Source: Candidatus Magasanikiibacteriota bacterium (lineage in GTDB: Bacteria > Patescibacteriota > Patescibacteriia > Magasanikbacterales > GWA2-37-8). Taken from it: a DNA stretch of 6,256 bases. The notes under the pieces were generated by a model. The model saw nothing but the letters and a program-made list of their open reading frames with translations, had not been told where the DNA came from and searched no databases. The stretch spans positions 1 to 6,256 of the forward strand of contig CAIOJG010000058.1 of NCBI GenBank assembly GCA_903858555.1, written 5' to 3'. The first letter of the stretch is position 1, and each line of letters opens with the position of its first letter. A program made the translations under genes and the position numbers. This document shows positions 5,001 to 6,256 of the stretch, piece by piece.

Positions 5001-6256
5001 CCCGAATATGCACTGTTGCATTTTCCAAATTGGACAAATCAGCCGCGGCATCCCAAGCAAATACAAAGTTTGTACCGGTAGCGGTGAAAGCTAAATTATT
5101 TTTTCCATTTGAACCAACTCCGGATTTTTCAGTCATTGTAAACCAATCAACATTATTTAAAGAATATTGATAAGTTGCCAAATTGACATTATTATTTTCT
5201 AAATCTGTGCCGGAATAATTTATCAAAACATAATTATTGCCAACAACCTGAGCTGCGGAATTTATTGTCACGGTCGGTGCAGTATTACCAGCGGAAGCAC
5301 TGGACGATAAATTACTTTCACTACTAATAGCGTGAGCAACATCACTACTGTTACGAGATTTTGTTTTAAAGATATGACTAGAAACCGGAGCGCTCAAACC
5401 AGTGACCGTAATGGTGGACCAAGTTGTGCCTGTCTGCCAAACTGCACTGTTACCAAGTGAGCCATCCGCTTGAACGTATTTTCCGGAACTATTTTCTAAA
5501 ATCGCATATTCCAAACCAGAAACTTCAGCCGGATTTTTATTGATTGATACATCCACGGTACTAGCGGTTGGATTTTCTACGGTTGGTGCAGCTGGAGTAT
5601 ATGGTTTTACATATTTCAAAGACGTGCTTGGAGAAGTATTTTCATTGGTTGTACTGCGTCCATACAAATCCGTTTCCACTACTTTTACTTTAGAAATATA
5701 ATCATTACCTTGCAAAGTAACACCAGCATTAGCTACCTGATTATTTAAGATCACAGCATTTCCAGTACCAGTAGTTGCACTACCATATGCCCCACCACTA
5801 ACTGCGATAAATAATTGATTGGTATCTGGATTAGTTTCATTAAAGGTCGCGCTAATAATTGCACTCGTATCGCCGCCTTGAGGTTGGAATGATAAATCAG
5901 TGACAGTGGCAACCACTGGATTTTTTGTATCCACCGCAAATGATGCGGACTGCGCGTAATCACCCTGATTGGTAAATTTATCTATCGCTCGAGCTCTAAC
6001 TTTTAAATTATTTACATCTTGATTATTAAAATCAGTACCGGCATTCCAAGTAACAGTTTTGCTGACACCATTTGTTTGACTGCCGCCAATATTTCCAATC
6101 AAAGTAGAATTGCTATTGCGGCCAATCTGAGCGACGGGAGGGCCGCCAGCGTTGTCTTGCTCCATTATGCCATAAGCATTGATTGCCATAAGGTTACAGG
6201 CGCTTGTCGGTGTAATGGCTTGAGTATTATTAGTGGCGGTTTTTGTAGTGCCAACG
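2062..6256 (-). CDS. Giant Ig-like/Fn3 repeat surface protein with C-terminal membrane anchor (5'-partial)
   Basis: The frame is open from the right edge to the TAA at 2064-2062. The first in-frame ATG (6189-6187) would give 1,375 residues, and residue numbers in this annotation count from it. It is probably internal: 22 more codons upstream are open, no Shine-Dalgarno sequence precedes it, and the following residues are not a signal peptide, which a C-terminally anchored surface protein needs. Domain order: atypical segment 1-28; half repeat 29-91; divergent Ig-like domain 92-199; Fn3-like 200-304; long repeat variant 305-421; conserved repeats 422-533, 534-645, 646-756 and 757-865; Fn3-like 866-970; Pro/Gly hinge 971-998; short Ig-like domains 999-1085 and 1086-1178; Pro-rich linker; Ig-like 1231-1333; transmembrane helix about 1348-1365; tail RIRKKESLKK. 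There is no LPxTG or PEP-CTERM motif and no Cys in the 1,375 residues. The likely role is a cell-surface stalk or adhesin; no enzymatic domain is visible. Transcribed with the downstream sensor, 6 bases away. Confidence 0.93.
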   Translation of the reverse strand, partial: VGTTKTATNNTQAITPTSACNLMAINAYGIMEQDNAGGPPVAQIGRNSNSTLIGNIGGSQTNGVSKTVTWNAGTDFNNQDVNNLKVRARAIDKFTNQGDYAQSASFAVDTKNPVVATVTDLSFQPQGGDTSAIISATFNETNPDTNQLFIAVSGGAYGSATTGTGNAVILNNQVANAGVTLQGNDYISKVKVVETDLYGRSTTNENTSPSTSLKYVKPYTPAAPTVENPTASTVDVSINKNPAEVSGLEYAILENSSGKYVQADGSLGNSAVWQTGTTWSTITVTGLSAPVSSHIFKTKSRNSSDVAHAISSESNLSSSASAGNTAPTVTINSAAQVVGNNYVLINYSGTDLENNNVNLATYQYSLNNVDWFTMTEKSGVGSNGKNNLAFTATGTNFVFAWDAAADLSNLENATVHIRVMGNDGVLDGNLATSPAFALDLKAPQISNVMASQNSLSRIVTVNYDLADLTATNLTVALDISSDNGSSWSVATTSLSGNIGSGQTTGVGKTITWNAATDFNNQFSANLKVRVRAIDNFDNQSGNVESSGFSLDTSAPNISNVTAGQSAGSNNVTIAYDLTDDNSTNLNVALELSSDNGSTWTVATSTVSGNIGGSQSVGFGKTITWNAGTDFSNQFNDHFRARLRASDTFGNQSSDFGSGIFTVDTQAPIITSVDAAQSSGSGVVVVNYSLTDGSAFNNFTEFNISDDGGASWNVASTSVSGDIGPNQNTGVRTFVWNAPTDFAGQLKSNMKVRVRAQDTFGNFGSYVESGAFGLDTKAPVLSAITAAQTSSTDSIVINYNLAEDTSTSTVSLEISDDGGSTWTVPATTLTGDNGDTTAGSKTITWNAGTDFANQEKNNMRVRLHASDTFGNLSTNFSSSDFSLDTKAPVGLSTISKFSSATSSVTLDWSAVTDNNFNHYEIWHGANQNDVNNRTASATKWSVSSDATLASALTNSTVITGIPTNEDYFVKIFASDDFGHEVTIPSIQVFQTAVAPTPIPVVITGGGGGFIAPILARLNRPILNPIVSPLKQTKVTISGLADPRTRIDLYDNGTLITRLSSVTDNSGIFSQDFNFAEGNHSLTVRAADFSNNVSSFSDAINFEIIVTAPFAPIVISPENNSTISNSTPIITGTAKPLTTINAVLDGKGTLSTLVDVNGNWQLILPNTLALTNGKHAISLRSADAAGNTSAATILNLSKIVAPVIVPTRVLPVVSPAIIAGTVTSAVPPASLIRLNTQATEVPGLPVPQITNVVVPTNNLAGAVTVTGLVPAITANANINDNISFSGTALPNQDVVVYIHSDQGLIYRTHTDSNGVWTINHSQGDIELAPGQHTIFAVALDPLAKVKSRPSAVTIFTVKRNFWVMMFQFLNLKTTVVSLLVLGVVGIWLYRIRKKESLKK
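2065..2172 (-). other. C-terminal transmembrane anchor and basic tail
   Basis: The last 36 residues start with an aromatic, probably interfacial stretch (WVMMFQFLNLK), followed by a hydrophobic helix TTVVSLLVLGVVGIWLY (1349-1365) and the positively charged tail RIRKKESLKK. The positive-inside rule puts the tail in the cytoplasm and the repeats outside. No sortase motif precedes the helix, so anchoring is probably by the helix alone. Confidence 0.88.
2191..2499 (-). other. Membrane-proximal Ig-like domain (residues 1231-1333)
   Basis: After a Pro/Val-rich linker (1179-1230) comes a third compact Ig-like domain: NISFSGTALPNQDVVVYIHS (1257-1276), DSNGVWTINH (1287-1296) and PGQHTIFAVALD (1305-1316). 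It ends at IFTVKRNFW just before the transmembrane helix. Confidence 0.75.
2656..3195 (-). repeat. Two short bacterial Ig-like domains (residues 999-1085 and 1086-1178)
   Basis: Both domains follow the compact bacterial Ig plan. The first has KVTISGLADPRTRIDLYDNG (1010-1029), then DNSGIFSQDF and GNHSLTVRAADFSNN (1054-1068). The second has TPIITGTAKPLTTINAVLDG (1103-1122), then DVNGNWQLIL and GKHAISLRSADAAGN (1149-1163). They are about 87 and 93 residues long and lack the Asp-box and LDTxAP border of the distal array, so they belong to a different Ig subfamily. They lie between the hinge and the membrane. Confidence 0.85.
3196..3279 (-). other. Pro/Gly hinge with a five-glycine run
   Basis: Residues 971-998 (APTPIPVVIT, then five Gly, then FIAPILARLNRPIL) have no domain-like pattern. 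They are Pro-rich before and Gly-rich in the middle, as expected of a flexible or extended hinge. The glycines are coded by GGC GGC GGC GGT GGT (3235-3249), a short in-frame triplet repeat that could gain or lose units by slippage without breaking the frame. Confidence 0.75.
3280..3594 (-). other. Fn3-like domain after the repeat array (residues 866-970)
   Basis: Residues 866-970 show a clear Fn3 pattern: SSVTLDWSAVTDNNFNHYEIW (879-899) as the B and C strands, a long polar insert, TVITGIPTNEDYFVKIFASDD (933-953) with the G-x-x-x-x-x-x-Y-x-V motif, and FGHEV. It separates the conserved array from the flexible hinge. Confidence 0.8.
3595..3921 (-). repeat. Ig-like repeat unit D (residues 757-865)
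   Basis: The unit starts at VLSAITAAQ and ends at LDTKAP. Its Asp-box is SDDGGSTW (792-799) and its signature TITWNAGTDF (819-828). It is the shortest unit, with the loop between the Asp-box and the signature reduced (GDNGDTTAGSK). Confidence 0.85.
3922..4254 (-). repeat. Ig-like repeat unit C (residues 646-756)
   Basis: The unit starts at IITSVDAAQ and ends at LDTKAP. Its Asp-box is SDDGGASW (682-689). The signature has drifted to TFVWNAPTDF (710-719), with Pro replacing the usual Gly or Ala. Confidence 0.85.
4255..4590 (-). repeat. Ig-like repeat unit B (residues 534-645)
   Basis: The unit starts at NISNVTAGQ and ends at VDTQAP. Its Asp-box is SSDNGSTW (570-577) and its signature TITWNAGTDF (599-608). 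It is the same length as unit A and its closest neighbour in sequence. Confidence 0.85.
4591..4926 (-). repeat. Ig-like repeat unit A (residues 422-533)
   Basis: The unit starts at QISNVMASQ and ends at LDTSAP. Its Asp-box is SSDNGSSW (458-465), its signature TITWNAATDF (487-496), and its penultimate strand LKVRVRAIDNFDN (504-516). Confidence 0.85.
4927..5277 (-). repeat. Long divergent repeat variant (residues 305-421)
   Basis: This unit keeps the frame of the repeat: opening strand NNYVLINYSGTDLENN, the Trp signature in FAWDAAADLSN (378-388), strand TVHIRVMGNDG and closing LDLKAP. The Asp-box has degenerated to SLNNVDW (343-349). Extra residues before the Trp signature make it about 117 residues long. 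It also resembles Ig-like units in other bacterial surface proteins whose opening strand refers to a DxE-type loop. Confidence 0.75.
5278..5592 (-). other. Fn3-like domain (residues 200-304)
   Basis: The order of strands suggests a fibronectin type III-like sandwich: AAPTVENPTASTVDVSIN, GLEYAILENSSGKYVQ, a Trp-containing strand near 251-257, TVTGLSAPVSSHIFKTKSRN with the usual G-L turn before the F strand, and a Ser-rich end. It lacks the LDTxAP border and Asp-box of its neighbours. Confidence 0.6.
5593..5916 (-). other. Divergent Ig-like domain (residues 92-199)
   Basis: This stretch follows the VDTKNP boundary and is 108 residues long, one repeat length. Only its end resembles the conserved units: SKVKVVETDLYGR (166-178) aligns with LKVRVRAIDNFDN of unit A. 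The Asp-box and Trp signature are absent. It is probably a relative of the same fold that has diverged strongly. Confidence 0.55.
5917..6105 (-). repeat. C-terminal half of an Ig-like repeat
   Basis: Residues 29-91 match the second half of the conserved repeat: STLIGNIGGSQTNGVSK, signature TVTWNAGTDF (45-54), strand LKVRARAIDKFTN and closing VDTKNP. The expected first half, with its Asp-box, is not seen upstream; residues 1-28 and the 22 codons before them do not match it. Confidence 0.8.

Noticed and set aside
5751..5963. 70-codon minus-strand reading frame in another register
   Set aside because: It overlaps the surface-protein frame throughout and shows no domain, start signal or sensible composition.
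6187..6189. The ATG here as the true start of the surface protein
   Set aside because: The frame stays open for 22 more codons to the window edge, no Shine-Dalgarno sequence precedes the ATG, and the following residues are not a signal peptide. The true start is most likely outside the window.
6190..6210. Possible lipoprotein box at TSAC just upstream of the first visible Met
   Set aside because: No hydrophobic signal segment precedes it, the residue at -3 is Thr rather than Leu, and the frame continues upstream with polar residues.
2062..6256. Recoding of UGA as glycine, as in SR1 and Gracilibacteria
   Set aside because: No in-frame TGA occurs in either long coding frame, and glycines use GGN codons.

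Overview
The window holds two protein-coding genes, both on the minus strand and both cut by a window edge. Together they fill it almost completely; only 6 bases between them are non-coding. Reading in the direction of transcription, from high to low coordinates, the first gene (2062-6256, start beyond the right edge) encodes a very large, cysteine-poor, Ser/Thr/Asn-rich surface protein. It is built from tandem immunoglobulin-like and fibronectin type III-like beta-sandwich domains and ends in a single transmembrane helix with a basic tail. The second gene (1-2055, end beyond the left edge) encodes a multi-pass membrane sensor. It has an N-terminal multi-helix membrane domain, an extracytoplasmic double-Cache domain closely resembling the dicarboxylate sensor DctB, another transmembrane helix, one complete PAS domain and the first residues of a second. 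Its output module, expected to be a histidine kinase or a cyclic-di-GMP enzyme, lies outside the window.

Layout of the surface protein from distal to membrane-proximal: an unusual N-terminal segment at the window edge with a short GC-rich patch; half of an Ig-like repeat; two divergent beta domains; one long repeat variant; four well-conserved 109-112 residue repeats, each with an Asp-box motif; an Fn3-like domain; a Pro/Gly hinge with five glycines; two short Ig-like domains; a Pro-rich linker; a third short Ig-like domain; then the membrane anchor. The DNA of the repeats differs at many synonymous positions, so the array is old and kept by selection on the protein.

The gene order, same strand and 6-base gap suggest one operon, with translation of the sensor probably coupled to that of the surface protein. 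The two frames are in the same register and separated by a single TAA. A plausible reading is a cell-surface stalk or adhesin made together with a transmembrane nutrient or environment sensor; a direct functional link is inference.

The organism is an AT-rich bacterium (roughly 40% GC by eye). The giant Ig-repeat protein with a poly-Gly hinge and simple C-terminal anchor resembles proteins common in Candidate Phyla Radiation (Patescibacteria) genomes, but this placement is tentative. About 2,080 codons contain no in-frame TGA, so there is no sign of UGA recoding. I found no RNA genes, mobile elements, CRISPR arrays or terminators, and no intergenic region large enough to hold a promoter.
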